From Herminiimonas sp. (GTDB lineage: Bacteria > Pseudomonadota > Gammaproteobacteria > Burkholderiales > Burkholderiaceae): DNA of 64,000 nucleotides. Below the pieces are notes generated by a model. The model was not told the DNA's origin and searched no databases. It saw only the letters and a list, made by a program, of their open reading frames with translations. The translations under genes were made by a program, and so were the position numbers. The stretch lies in NCBI RefSeq assembly GCF_030655415.1, contig NZ_JAURVN010000009.1:124001-188000 (forward strand), written 5' to 3'. Positions 53,276 to 62,865 of this stretch are shown piece by piece (the stretch's first letter is position 1; every line of letters begins with the position of its first letter).

Positions 53276-55111
53276 TCACAGAATTGACCAGTTCGGAAAT
53301 GCAGCTGGAGGCTTCTCAAATTTTTTCGACAACTGAATTTTATGCGCGATATTAGTCAGGAACAGAATGTCGCGGAAAGCAGCCAAATCGAAGCCGTCGC
53401 GATTGCCTTCACGCTCGTCAATCAATAATTTTTCCATAAACGGCAGCAAAGCGTCAGTCGGCCACAACTGAACAATGCGCCCCATTACTTCAGGGAAATC
53501 TTCAATACCACGTGGCCGCTCTAAAGTAAGCGGCTCGTCCCACGGCACGATGCGCCCGTTGAATACGCTCATGAAACGTTTGCCCAGCGCTTCGTATTTT
53601 TCTCTATCGCCAACCACGCGATACAAATCAAATAAATTCAACCACGGCAATGGAGAAGTAGGATTATCTTCGCTCGATTTCGCTTCCAGAATTTCGATGG
53701 CGCGCAATGGTTGATTGATGTGCACCCAGAACTCAGCTTCTTGCGTCTCATCCGACAACTCTTCCGCTGCGGCGATTTTTGGCTTGTCGTGCGAGTAAAA
53801 ATTCTCGTCAAACTCTTGCTCGCCAGTGACAACTGCTGCCTTGCCCAACTTCTTTTCACCCGGCAACCCGTCAGTATTGTCTGCAAGCGTCACTGCAATT
53901 GCTGAATCATCCAGAGCATCACTAGCGGCCGGCGCTGGGAAATGACGCGCTTCCATCTGCGCATCATGCGGTTGATCATTACCAGGAACGATTTGCTGCC
54001 ACGACGAGAATCCGCCTTCCGATCGTATTTGCCGCATGCGCCACACTAACCACGCTATCGCTACTACACATGCGAATAAAAGCAGATAAAGAAAAATCAG
54101 CGAAGTCTTGAGTGGCGGCTCTTTCTTTGCCTCTTGCAAGGCAAGCAATTGCGTTGCGTTTAATTTTCTAAGTTCTTCTGTTTTGCTTTCAAGAAGATTA
54201 ATTTTTTGCAGCAATTCTTGAAATGCTGGTGACGCTGTCGGCTCACTGATGATTGGTGCAGCCTCAGGTGTTTGTACTTGCGCTTGCGGCGGCAAATCAG
54301 CAGCCGGCGTTGGGATCAATCCAGACAAACCGTAAGTCATCGCCAAACGCAAACCGCCACCACCACCCGGCAAATCAGTCACGGCACTTTCACTACCACC
54401 TAGGCGCAACACATTCGCGGGCGCGGCAGCCACTGCGGCTTTTTCTTTTTTACGTTTTTTCGCAGGAGCAGGCTCTTGTGCAACTTGCGGCGTGATGTTT
54501 TCATCCACGGCCAAAGTTTGAGTTTGTGCCCTAGCCTGACGACGACTGGTTTTCTTTGGCTTCTCAGTTACTTCTTGCTCACCAGCCGCGGTCGGCGGCA
54601 AATTATTCAACTGTTGAGAAGCCTGTACCCGTTTGGAGGAAGCTGAATTAGCAGCTGGCGCAACCGCAGCCAAATTACCGCCAATCGGAGGATCAAGCAG
54701 AATCGCATATTCGCGTTGCATCTTCGGCTTGCAGACGTGCGTCAAAATAAATTTGGCGGCAGGCTCGTTAACTGGTGGCACACCAGAGATTTTGATATCA
54801 GATGAGCCATCCTTGATATCCAGAATAAGACGTCCCAAAGGCACGCCATCATAAGAAGTCAGACTCGCACTGAAGCAATGACGCTCTATAGAACCGCTGT
54901 CACTACCTAGTAAATTAACCTGCCCGCGAAACGCTTGCCCCAAAGCAGACTGCAATTGCAGATCGCCGAAGCCCCATGCAAATACTGAACTGCAGCACAA
55001 CATGGCGATGAAAAACAGGCCTGCGTGAAGAGTAACAATAGACAAACGCATTCCCGACTCCAAAGATGGAGCCGTTGAAATTGCATTCAGTCCGATGACG
55101 CGTTTGTTCAC
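53276..55111 (-). CDS. FimV-like peptidoglycan/pilus assembly protein
   Basis: 611 residues. An N-terminal signal segment leads to AWGFGDLQLQSALGQAFRGQ, the FimV start, and a domain ending YAILLDPP near 150. A basic, Lys/Ala-rich region follows (about 180-235), a coiled coil near 310-335, one membrane helix near 345-365 (LIFLYLLLFACVVAIAWLVW) and a C-terminal helical repeat region (INQPLRAIEILEAKSSEDNP, LFDLYRVVGDREKYEALGKR). FimV proteins are polar landmarks that help assemble type IV pili. Start is a GTG with AAGGA upstream. No pilus gene is near. Confidence 0.85.
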   Translation of the reverse strand: MNKRVIGLNAISTAPSLESGMRLSIVTLHAGLFFIAMLCCSSVFAWGFGDLQLQSALGQAFRGQVNLLGSDSGSIERHCFSASLTSYDGVPLGRLILDIKDGSSDIKISGVPPVNEPAAKFILTHVCKPKMQREYAILLDPPIGGNLAAVAPAANSASSKRVQASQQLNNLPPTAAGEQEVTEKPKKTSRRQARAQTQTLAVDENITPQVAQEPAPAKKRKKEKAAVAAAPANVLRLGGSESAVTDLPGGGGGLRLAMTYGLSGLIPTPAADLPPQAQVQTPEAAPIISEPTASPAFQELLQKINLLESKTEELRKLNATQLLALQEAKKEPPLKTSLIFLYLLLFACVVAIAWLVWRMRQIRSEGGFSSWQQIVPGNDQPHDAQMEARHFPAPAASDALDDSAIAVTLADNTDGLPGEKKLGKAAVVTGEQEFDENFYSHDKPKIAAAEELSDETQEAEFWVHINQPLRAIEILEAKSSEDNPTSPLPWLNLFDLYRVVGDREKYEALGKRFMSVFNGRIVPWDEPLTLERPRGIEDFPEVMGRIVQLWPTDALLPFMEKLLIDEREGNRDGFDLAAFRDILFLTNIAHKIQLSKKFEKPPAAFPNWSIL

Positions 55112-55376
55112 TATTGTCCTTGTTGTTACTTCTTTTTACGACACAGTGATTAGAAAGTTGAAGAAAAAAGAGTTAATAAAAATTCATATTGAATTTCACA
55201 TTGTGTGAGCATGAGGCAAGCCCATCAGGAACTCAACGACGAGCGCACCGATTTATCAATCGTTCACAATTGAAAGATGAGGAAGATACAAAAAAGCCCG
55301 GAACTGGTGCGAGCGAAATACTCATCCGCTCACGCCAGAAAGTGACGATACAAAATCCGTCATCACTTGCTTGAGT

Positions 55377-55400
55377 GTGATCCGCCAGAACGCGGATCAC
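55377..55400 (-). terminator. hairpin after alaS
   Basis: A perfect 9-bp stem (GTGATCCGC/GCGGATCAC) with a 6-base loop begins 11 bases past the alaS stop. There is no T-run, so it may stabilise the message end rather than terminate. Confidence 0.5.
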
Positions 55401-55410
55401 GAAGTCACTA

Positions 55411-58020
55411 TCAGGTGCGTTCGCCGACCCAGGCTGCAACGCCTTTCAATGCTGCTGGCAAACCACTTGCATCGGTACCACCAGCTTGCGCCATATCGGC
55501 ACGACCGCCACCTTTGCCGCCGACTTGTTGCGCGACAAAGTTAACCAACTCACCGGCTTTGACTTTGCCGGTTGCATCGGCTGTAACGCCGGCGATCAGG
55601 CTGACTTTGCCGTCGTTAACTGCAGCCAAAACGATGGCAGCAGTTTTCAGCTTGTCTTTCAGCGTATCCATTGTCGTGCGCAAGGTTCCTGCATCGGCAT
55701 TTTCCAGCTTGGCTGCCAACACCTTGATGCCGTTGACATCGACTGCTTGCGACAACAGATCATCGCCTTGCGACGAAGCCAGCTTGCCTTTCAGCGCATT
55801 GACTTCGCGTTCCAGCGTTTTCATTTGATCCAGCACTTGCATCAAACGCGATTGCAACTCAACCGGTGGCGACTTCAATGTCGCTGCGGCGCTGTGAACG
55901 GTCGCTTCCAGATCTTGCAAATAGCTCAATGCATTCGCACCGGTAATCGCTTCGATACGACGCACACCTGCCGCAACACCGCTTTCGCCAACGACTTTGA
56001 ACAATCCGATATCGCCGGTGCGTGTGACGTGAGTACCACCGCACAATTCGCGGCTGGAGCCGATGTCGAGCACGCGCACACTTTCGCCATATTTTTCGCC
56101 GAACAACATCATCGCGCCAGTTTTTTGCGCCGATTCAATATCCATTACACGCGCTTGCGTATCGGAGTTCGCGAGAATTTCCGCATTCACGCGTTTTTCG
56201 ATTTCCAGAATTTGATCGTGCGTAATTGCTGCATTGTGTGCAAAGTCGAAACGCGTTTTATCCGCATCGACCAGCGAACCTTTTTGCTGCACGTGATCGC
56301 CCAATACTTCACGCAAAGCCTTGTGCATGATGTGCGTGACTGAGTGATTGCGCATGGTGGACGCGCGACGTGCGCCATCCACTTCAGCTTTGACTTTGTC
56401 GCCGACTTTCAATGTGCCTTGGGTCTGCACACCGTGATGACCGAACACATCGGCTTTGATTTTTTGCGTATCTTCGACGCCAAACTGCACGCCTTCTGCA
56501 GAGACAACACCTTGATCGCCAACTTGACCACCGCTTTCCGCATAGAACGGTGTGGTGTCGAGTACAACGATGCCGGCTTGACCTTCTTTTAACTCATTGA
56601 CAGCGGTACCTTCAAAGTACAAACCGACTACAGTCGCGTCAGCTTGCTGACTTTCGTAACCAGTGAAGACGTTACCCGTGCCTGTGTACTCCACTGCGCG
56701 TTCCATCTTGAACTTGCCGGCTGCGCGACCTGCGGCTTTTTGTTTTTCCATCGCGGCAGCGAAGCCAGCTTCATCGACTGCGACGCCGTTTTCACGGCAC
56801 ACGTCGGCTGACAAATCGAGCGGGAAGCCGAAGGTGTCGTGCAATTTGAATGCGACTTCGCCCGGCAATACCTTGACGCCGCCAGCCAGCGCTGTGTCGA
56901 GGATTTCCATACCGTTGGCCAGCGTTTCAAAGAAGCGTTCTTCTTCAGCTTTCAATACTTCGGTAATACGTTGTGCATCGGCTTGCAGCTTTGGATAAGC
57001 CTCACCCATTTGCTCGACCAGATCTTTCACCAATTTGTGGAAGAAAGGTTTTTTCTGGCCCAGCTTGTAGCCATGACGAATCGCGCGACGGATGATGCGG
57101 CGTTGTACATAGCCGCGACCTTCGTTCGATGGGATCACACCGTCGGCAACCAAAAATGCCGTCGCACGAATGTGATCGGCGATCACGCGCAATGAATTGT
57201 TTTTCAGGTCTGCCGTATTGGTTTCGCGACCTGCCGCCTTGATCAGCGCAGCGAAGGTATCGATCTCGTAATTGCTGTGCACGCCTTGCAAAATTGCGGC
57301 TAGACGTTCCAAACCCATGCCGGTATCAACGCATGGTGCCGGCAATGGTTTGACGGAGCCGTCTTCGGCCATGTCGAACTGCATGAACACGTTGTTCCAG
57401 ATTTCGATGAAACGATCGCCGTCTTCATCCGGGCTGCCCGGAGGACCGCCGGCAATGTGTGGGCCGTGATCGTAAAAGATTTCCGAGCATGGGCCGCATG
57501 GGCCGGTGTCGGCCATCATCCAGAAGTTGTCGGATTTATAGCGACCACCCTTGTTGTCACCGATGCGAATTACGCGCTCAGGCGGCAGGCCGATTTCCTT
57601 GGTCCAGATGTCGTAGGCTTCTTGATCTTCAATGTAGACGGTAGCCAGCAGTTTTTCGGCAGGCAAACCGTAGACCTGAGTCAACAATTCCCACGACCAT
57701 TTCAGCGCGTCGCGCTTGAAGTAATCGCCGAAGCTCCAATTGCCCAGCATTTCGAAAAATGTGTGGTGACGTGCGGTGTAGCCGACGTTTTCCAGATCGT
57801 TGTGTTTGCCGCCGGCGCGCAAGCAGGCTTGTACGGACGTAGCGCGCGCATACGGGCGCTTGTCTTCACCGAGGAACACGTCCTTGAACTGGACCATGCC
57901 CGAGTTGGTGAACATCAGGGTCGGGTCGTTGCCTGGCACTAACGGGCTGGACGCCACGATGGTGTGGCCTTTGGACTCAAAGAACTTCAGGAATTTTTCG
58001 CGGATTTCGGACGAGTTCAT
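55411..58020 (-). CDS. alaS: alanine-tRNA ligase
   Basis: 869 residues, full length. The aminoacylation domain starts [20 protein letters not shown] and contains [40 protein letters not shown] and [20 protein letters not shown]. The editing domain has the zinc site [13 protein letters not shown] and CGGTHV, and the C-terminal C-Ala region has [14 protein letters not shown]. It charges alanine tRNA and clears mischarged Ser/Gly. Transcribed alone. Confidence 0.98.
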   Translation of the reverse strand: MNSSEIREKFLKFFESKGHTIVASSPLVPGNDPTLMFTNSGMVQFKDVFLGEDKRPYARATSVQACLRAGGKHNDLENVGYTARHHTFFEMLGNWSFGDYFKRDALKWSWELLTQVYGLPAEKLLATVYIEDQEAYDIWTKEIGLPPERVIRIGDNKGGRYKSDNFWMMADTGPCGPCSEIFYDHGPHIAGGPPGSPDEDGDRFIEIWNNVFMQFDMAEDGSVKPLPAPCVDTGMGLERLAAILQGVHSNYEIDTFAALIKAAGRETNTADLKNNSLRVIADHIRATAFLVADGVIPSNEGRGYVQRRIIRRAIRHGYKLGQKKPFFHKLVKDLVEQMGEAYPKLQADAQRITEVLKAEEERFFETLANGMEILDTALAGGVKVLPGEVAFKLHDTFGFPLDLSADVCRENGVAVDEAGFAAAMEKQKAAGRAAGKFKMERAVEYTGTGNVFTGYESQQADATVVGLYFEGTAVNELKEGQAGIVVLDTTPFYAESGGQVGDQGVVSAEGVQFGVEDTQKIKADVFGHHGVQTQGTLKVGDKVKAEVDGARRASTMRNHSVTHIMHKALREVLGDHVQQKGSLVDADKTRFDFAHNAAITHDQILEIEKRVNAEILANSDTQARVMDIESAQKTGAMMLFGEKYGESVRVLDIGSSRELCGGTHVTRTGDIGLFKVVGESGVAAGVRRIEAITGANALSYLQDLEATVHSAAATLKSPPVELQSRLMQVLDQMKTLEREVNALKGKLASSQGDDLLSQAVDVNGIKVLAAKLENADAGTLRTTMDTLKDKLKTAAIVLAAVNDGKVSLIAGVTADATGKVKAGELVNFVAQQVGGKGGGRADMAQAGGTDASGLPAALKGVAAWVGERT

Positions 58021-58171
58021 GTTCTGGCTAAGTAAGGAAATTGGTATTGCAAAGCGGCGATTATACGTGAAGTAAGCGCGATAACCCTGTGTGCTTCATG
58101 GTCGAAACAACAGGAAAAACACCCTCTTTTTAGACTGAATGCCGGGTTTTAGTGAATGCTTCAGCTGCTCG

Positions 58172-58942
58172 TCAGCGAATGAGGGACGCCGCGCCGCCAA
58201 AGTTCGGCCCAATCACATCAATGCGATCAGTACAAAATCCATCGACGCCCCAGGACAAAATTTCCGTCGCGCGCGCCGGTTCATTGACGGTGTAACAAAA
58301 CAGACCAAAGCCCGCATCTTTTACCGCGCGCGCCAGCAAAGGCGTCAAATTCTTGTGATTCGTCATCAAGGCGATTGCGCCCAAAGCCAGCAGGCGCTCA
58401 TGCCAATCTGCAGGGATTTCACTCACCAAAAACCCGCGTGGAATTTCCGGTGCCGCCAGTTTTGCCGCCTGCAAAGCGTCAAACGAAAAAGAAGAAAGTA
58501 TCGGCAATGCGGCCGGCGAACGATCGAGTACCGATTCAAACAAGCGTTTAGTCGTTTGCGCCACCACCCAACCGGTTTGTTCTTCAAATCCCGGTACCGG
58601 CTTGATTTCGATATCCATCCAGATCGCGTTGTTCATGCAAAACGCGACAACCTGTTCGAAGGTCGGTACCGGCTCGCCAACAAATTCTTCGCCGAACCAT
58701 GCACCCGCATCACGCGCTGCCAGCTCCTGCGCGGTGAAGTCGGCCACGCAGCCTTCGCCCGCAACGGTGCGACCAAAGTCGGGATCGTGCATCACAATCG
58801 GCACGCCATCTTTCGCCAGCATCACATCGAATTCAACTGCATGAAAACCATGCCTCAAGCCGCAACGCATTGCGGCAATCGTGTTTTCCGGAGCAAGCAC
58901 ACCACCACCGCGATGTGCCACAATTTTTGGATAAGGCCACAT
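58172..58942 (-). CDS. ugpQ: glycerophosphodiester phosphodiesterase
   Basis: 256 residues of the cytoplasmic UgpQ type. The catalytic motifs are IVAHRGGGVLAPENTIAAM (HRG), AVEFDVMLAKDGVPIVMHD (E.D and HD) and MDIEIKP. It frees glycerol-3-phosphate from phospholipid head-group diesters. There is no signal peptide. The ATG has GGAAC upstream. No ugp transport genes are adjacent, so the symbol reflects sequence type only. Confidence 0.92.
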   Translation of the reverse strand: MWPYPKIVAHRGGGVLAPENTIAAMRCGLRHGFHAVEFDVMLAKDGVPIVMHDPDFGRTVAGEGCVADFTAQELAARDAGAWFGEEFVGEPVPTFEQVVAFCMNNAIWMDIEIKPVPGFEEQTGWVVAQTTKRLFESVLDRSPAALPILSSFSFDALQAAKLAAPEIPRGFLVSEIPADWHERLLALGAIALMTNHKNLTPLLARAVKDAGFGLFCYTVNEPARATEILSWGVDGFCTDRIDVIGPNFGGAASLIR

Positions 58943-59207
58943 ACATAGTTCCCGTCATCAAGTCTGACTTCAGTTTATAACAGCGTGCGACTAGTTATAG
59001 AATGCTCGCACCGCGCGTTTTTTCATCGTCTGCATTGCCAGGATGAAATGCGTCGAGTCCATCACGTAGTTTGCAAGAACGCTACAAGACAGACACCCGC
59101 AAGCGATAAAAATTCATTCAGGTTGTCGTAAGCTTCCTGAGAGTTAATGCAACACCGAACAGAACATCGAACACACCCTCTTCCGATCACAACATCAGGA
59201 CACCACC

Positions 59208-60806
59208 ATGCCGTCATTTGACTGGAGCAATCCCTACCCCTCGATCCGCCAACCTTTGTTCGCACGCAATACCGTCGCGACCTCACAGCCGCTCGCCGCG
59301 CAAGCCGGCTTGCGCATGTTGCTCAAAGGCGGCAATGCAGTTGACGCCGCCATCGCTGCAGCGGCTGCACTGACAATTGTTGAGCCGGTATCGTGCGGTC
59401 TTGGCAGCGATGCATTTGCGTTAGTGTGGGATGGCAATCAATTGCACGGTTTGAACAGCTCCGGCACTTCACCAGCGGCGTGGAACGTCGATTACTTCAA
59501 GCAAAAACACAATGGCGTGTTCCCTGAACGTGGTTGGGATACGGTCACCGTTCCCGGTGCGATTGCAAGCTGGGTAGCGTTGTCGGATAAATTCGGCAAG
59601 CTGCCTTTTGCTGATTTGCTGGAACCAGCAATTGAACTCGCCGCCCGCGGTCACATGGTGTCGCCAGTAGTACAAAAAAAATGGGGCAACGCGATCCCGA
59701 TCCTGCAAAATCAACCCGGCTTTGCAGAAGCATTCATGCCGCACGGTCGCGCTCCGCACGTTGGTGAAAACTTCGTCTTCGCCGATGCCGCCGAATCGTT
59801 GCGCAAGATCGCCGAAACCAAAGGTGAAGCTTTCTATCGTGGCGAACTGGCGGAAGCCATCGTCAATTATGCGAAGGAACATGGCGGCGCAATGACGCTG
59901 GCCGACCTCGCCGGCTTCAAGCCGGAATGGGTCACGCCTATACAAAAAGATTACGCCGGTCATACCGTGCATGAAATCCCGCCGAATGGCCAGGGCATCG
60001 CAGCATTGATCGCGCTCGGCATACTCGACAAACTCGATGTCGCGCGCTTCCCTGCAGATTCAGTTGAAGCGCAGCATCTGCAAATCGAAGCGATGAAGCT
60101 CGCATTCGCCGATACATATAAATGGGTCGCCGATGAAAAGTACATGACGCAAGTCAGCGTCAAGGATTTGCTCGACGATGCATATCTGACCGAACGCGCG
60201 AAGATGATCGACCTGCAAAAAGCCAATCGCTTCAGCTACGGCACGCCTCCAAAAGGCGGCACCATCTATTTAACAGCGGCGGATGAAAGCGGCATGATGG
60301 TCAGCTTCATCCAGTCCAATTACATGGGCTTCGGCTCCGGCGTTGTTGTACCTGGCACAGGCATCAGCTTGCAAAATCGCGGCCACAGCTTCAACCTCAG
60401 CGCCACACATCCAAACTGCGTCGCGCCAAACAAGCGCCCTTTCCATACGATCATTCCCGGCTTCCTGACCAAAGACGGCCAGCCGCAAATGAGCTTCGGC
60501 GTCATGGGCGGCAACATGCAACCGCAAGGCCATGTGCAAACCCTGATCCGCATGCTGTCGTACAACCAGCAACCGCAAGCTGCATGCGATGCACCGCGCT
60601 GGAAAGTCAACGTCGGCATGTCCGTCGATGTCGAAGACGCAATGGCACCGGACCTGCGCGCAGCTTTGCTCGCACGCGGCCACAAGATAGAGAACATCGC
60701 CGACAGCTATATGGATTTCGGCTCAGGCCAGTTCATCTGGAAAACAGAAAACGGCTACATCGCCGCCAGCGATCCGCGTCGCGATGGACAAGCGGTCGGC
60801 TATTAA
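59208..60806 (+). CDS. gamma-glutamyltransferase family protein
   Basis: 532 residues of the Ntn-hydrolase GGT fold. The N-terminal part has LRMLLKGGNAVDAAIAAAAA and GLGSDAFALVWDG. The autoprocessing site would be the Thr near residue 352 in PPKGGTIYLTAAD, after which the small subunit begins (GMMVSFIQSNYMGFGSGVVV). NMQPQGHVQTLIRML is near the end. It lacks a signal peptide, and the residues after the Thr differ from the usual TTHxSVVD, so it may act on another gamma-glutamyl or acyl substrate. The start has GGA upstream. Confidence 0.88.
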   Translation: MPSFDWSNPYPSIRQPLFARNTVATSQPLAAQAGLRMLLKGGNAVDAAIAAAAALTIVEPVSCGLGSDAFALVWDGNQLHGLNSSGTSPAAWNVDYFKQKHNGVFPERGWDTVTVPGAIASWVALSDKFGKLPFADLLEPAIELAARGHMVSPVVQKKWGNAIPILQNQPGFAEAFMPHGRAPHVGENFVFADAAESLRKIAETKGEAFYRGELAEAIVNYAKEHGGAMTLADLAGFKPEWVTPIQKDYAGHTVHEIPPNGQGIAALIALGILDKLDVARFPADSVEAQHLQIEAMKLAFADTYKWVADEKYMTQVSVKDLLDDAYLTERAKMIDLQKANRFSYGTPPKGGTIYLTAADESGMMVSFIQSNYMGFGSGVVVPGTGISLQNRGHSFNLSATHPNCVAPNKRPFHTIIPGFLTKDGQPQMSFGVMGGNMQPQGHVQTLIRMLSYNQQPQAACDAPRWKVNVGMSVDVEDAMAPDLRAALLARGHKIENIADSYMDFGSGQFIWKTENGYIAASDPRRDGQAVGY

Positions 60807-60823
60807 AAGAAACGACAGCTCTG

Positions 60824-60855
60824 CGCTAGATGCTGACTTAAATCAGCATCTAGCG
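60824..60855 (+). terminator. 13-bp hairpin after GGT-like gene
   Basis: A perfect 13-bp stem (CGCTAGATGCTGA/TCAGCATCTAGCG) with a CTTAAA loop lies 17 bases after the stop. It has no T-run, so it is a strong structure but not a standard terminator. Confidence 0.6.
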
Positions 60856-60863
60856 ACGCATAT

Positions 60864-60877
60864 CCCATGTTTATGGG
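60864..60877 (+). repeat. CCCAT-n4-ATGGG palindrome, copy 2
   Basis: CCCAT and ATGGG flank GTTT, followed by GGTGTTT. It parallels the copy at 30435-30448 and lies 58 bases before the DUF2569 gene. Confidence 0.35.
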
Positions 60878-60934
60878 GGTGTTTGTGAAGAAACTTTAGG
60901 TTCTAATGAAAGCACATTTCGTTAAAGGATCTTT

Positions 60935-61480
60935 ATGTCCGAAGTCGCAGCACCCCCGGTCTTACCTGAAGAAAAATCATCCGAACTGTCCGGCATAGCC
61001 GGCTGGTTGATACTGCCAGCGCTGGCAATGATCATCAGCCCGCTTCGCATCCTCTACGAGAGTTATCAAAGCTTTCTTCCCGTTCTCAAACCATCGCTAT
61101 GGTTTGCGATGCTGAGTACAAAGTCGACGTTTTACAATCCGCCTTTAGCCTTGCTGCTGACTTGGGAAATCATCGCCAATGTCGCCATGTTTGCATGCAC
61201 AATCTGGCTCGCCTTTCTGTTTTTCAAAAAGCAGAAGAGTGTGCCAAGACTGTATATAACCTGGCTAGTGTTAGGGATCGTCCTTCAAATAGCCGATCTG
61301 GTTTTCAGTTCTTTCGTCCCTCTGGTTGTGGAACAGCAGAACGGCGACGCCTACAAGGAACTGATCAAGTCTGCGGTCGCAGCCGCAATATGGATTCCTT
61401 ATTTCCTGCAATCGAAACGCGTCAAGAACACGTTTGTGAATGACACTGAAATCAAACTACCGGGGTCCGGCTGGGATTGA
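60935..61480 (+). CDS. DUF2569 family membrane protein
   Basis: 181 residues. After an acidic, Pro-rich start comes the family motif ELSGIAGWLILPALAMIISP and then three more hydrophobic helices near 70-98 (LALLLTWEIIANVAMFACTI), 107-125 (YITWLVLGIVLQIADLVFS) and 145-162. The GWLIL motif is characteristic of DUF2569. Function of the family is unknown. The ATG follows AAAGGA. It is followed by a short tandem repeat rather than a terminator. Confidence 0.85.
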   Translation: MSEVAAPPVLPEEKSSELSGIAGWLILPALAMIISPLRILYESYQSFLPVLKPSLWFAMLSTKSTFYNPPLALLLTWEIIANVAMFACTIWLAFLFFKKQKSVPRLYITWLVLGIVLQIADLVFSSFVPLVVEQQNGDAYKELIKSAVAAAIWIPYFLQSKRVKNTFVNDTEIKLPGSGWD

Positions 61481-61874
61481 TTGTGCCCTTGCTCAAATCG
61501 TTTATTCAATCGTTGATGGAATCGCGCATGCAGTCGCTGTTTAAATCGTCGTTTCAATAAACGACAAGCACGCAGTTATTTCATTCACTGCATAAGCGAC
61601 ATTCATCAAACGAATCTCTCATGGCCGAATCATCGGCTATGAGTTGCAATCACCCGACATCTCAAAACGAATTCAATAATATTTTTTTGATTCCTCTCGT
61701 AATTCACGTTCTGGTAACAACCGTGTCATTGCTTTGTGAGAACATAATTTCGATGTGATCTGAACGCTGTGCGCACGAATCCTGCTTAGTGGTGTTGCAG
61801 CATTTGTTCGGGTCCTCGTCCATCAAGCAATGATGGTCATGCAGGGTTTTCATGCATCAGATACTGGAGAATCA
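61481..61874 (+). other. intergenic region before DUF1275 gene
   Basis: 394 bases. The first 80 hold a 12-bp tandem repeat (61492-61560, listed separately). An imperfect hairpin (ATGGCCGA-ATCA-TCGGCTAT) is at 61621-61640. The remainder is AT-rich and should contain the promoter of the next gene; no further gene is convincing. Confidence 0.45.
61492..61560 (+). repeat. degenerate 12-bp tandem repeat
   Basis: Five 12-base units, each with the core NA(A/G)TCG at positions 4-9, begin at 61492, 61504, 61516, 61528 and 61540; a partial sixth ends TAA at 61560. Read from a GTG at 61483 the units encode tetrapeptides LLKS, FIQS, LMES, RMQS, LFKS, then SFQ and stop, a small amphipathic pattern. Confidence 0.55.
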
Positions 61875-62609
61875 ATGAAACGCAGTGAACTTCGTCACAA
61901 GATACAAAACAGCAGTCTCGGTTTTCTCGCGGGTTACGTAGACACCCTCGGTTTCGTTGCACTGTTTGGATTATTTACTGCACACGTAACGGGCAACTTC
62001 GTACTCATCGGCGCAGAAATGGCGCATCCACAAGGCGGCCCGCTGCTGCTTAAAATTCTCGCCTTCCCAGCCTTTGTTTTCGGCGTCGTGTTTGCCCGAC
62101 TGCTGATCGCCGCGCTGCTGAAATATCACTTCCATGCGTTGTGGTACGCCTACATTTTGCAACTGGTTTTCCTGATTGCGTTTATGGTCGCGGGCATCAA
62201 AGCCAGCCCTATTGGTGACACGCCAACCTTGATGGCCGAGATTGCCGGCATCATCGGCGCAATGGCGATGGGCACGCATAGCGCCTGCGGTCGCTTGCTG
62301 TTGTCGCACTTGGCACCCACCGCCATGATGACCGGTAATGTCACGCAGCTTGTGATCGATGCAGTCGATGTTATCCGTGGCGCGGCCGATAACACGGTCA
62401 AGCAACGCTGCATCAAGTTCTTGTGGCCGGTACTCGCGTTTGCCGTCGGTGCAATCGGTGCTGCGTTCGCGTATCAGTTCGCTGGCTTCTACGCGCTGCT
62501 GCTGCCGATCTTCATCCTGATTTTTTTGATGTACATCGAACGCGGCGCAATGCACAAGACGCAAAACATGCCTAAGGTCAAAATTGTCCCAAGCACTAAT
62601 TCAAAGTAA
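61875..62609 (+). CDS. YoaK/DUF1275 family membrane protein
   Basis: 244 residues. It opens with the family motif SSLGFLAGYVDTLGFVALFG, LFTAHVTGNFVLIGAEMA, and has six or so hydrophobic helices. A later piece reads MAMGTHSACGRLLLSHLAPT followed by AMMTGNVTQLVID, also typical. The function of DUF1275 proteins is not established; some are thought to be transporters. The ATG at 61875 has GGAG upstream, which favours it over the longer frame from 61830. Confidence 0.9.
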   Translation: MKRSELRHKIQNSSLGFLAGYVDTLGFVALFGLFTAHVTGNFVLIGAEMAHPQGGPLLLKILAFPAFVFGVVFARLLIAALLKYHFHALWYAYILQLVFLIAFMVAGIKASPIGDTPTLMAEIAGIIGAMAMGTHSACGRLLLSHLAPTAMMTGNVTQLVIDAVDVIRGAADNTVKQRCIKFLWPVLAFAVGAIGAAFAYQFAGFYALLLPIFILIFLMYIERGAMHKTQNMPKVKIVPSTNSK

Positions 62610-62618
62610 TTGAATAAG

Positions 62619-62650
62619 GAAAACGGCGGATCTCAGTCCGCCGTTTTCTC
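62619..62650 (+). terminator. terminator after DUF1275 gene
   Basis: A perfect 12-bp stem (GAAAACGGCGGA/TCCGCCGTTTTC) with a 6-base loop; the T-run is within and after the right arm. Confidence 0.88.
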
Positions 62651-62865
62651 TTTCACACCGCCCTCCGCACCACTCTCATTCTCGCTGACCGCCGCCGGTT
62701 CAGCAGCATCGCTCTCGCGATCTTTTCAGCCCGAGCCGCAAGGGCAAACAAGCCCATTTGCACGCCATTTCCGCCCATCCCTCATATAGTGCGCAAGCAC
62801 GGCGACCGCTACGGTAAAATGCCCCTTACTTCTTAATTTGCGCACCCAGCAAGGCACAAGCATCC

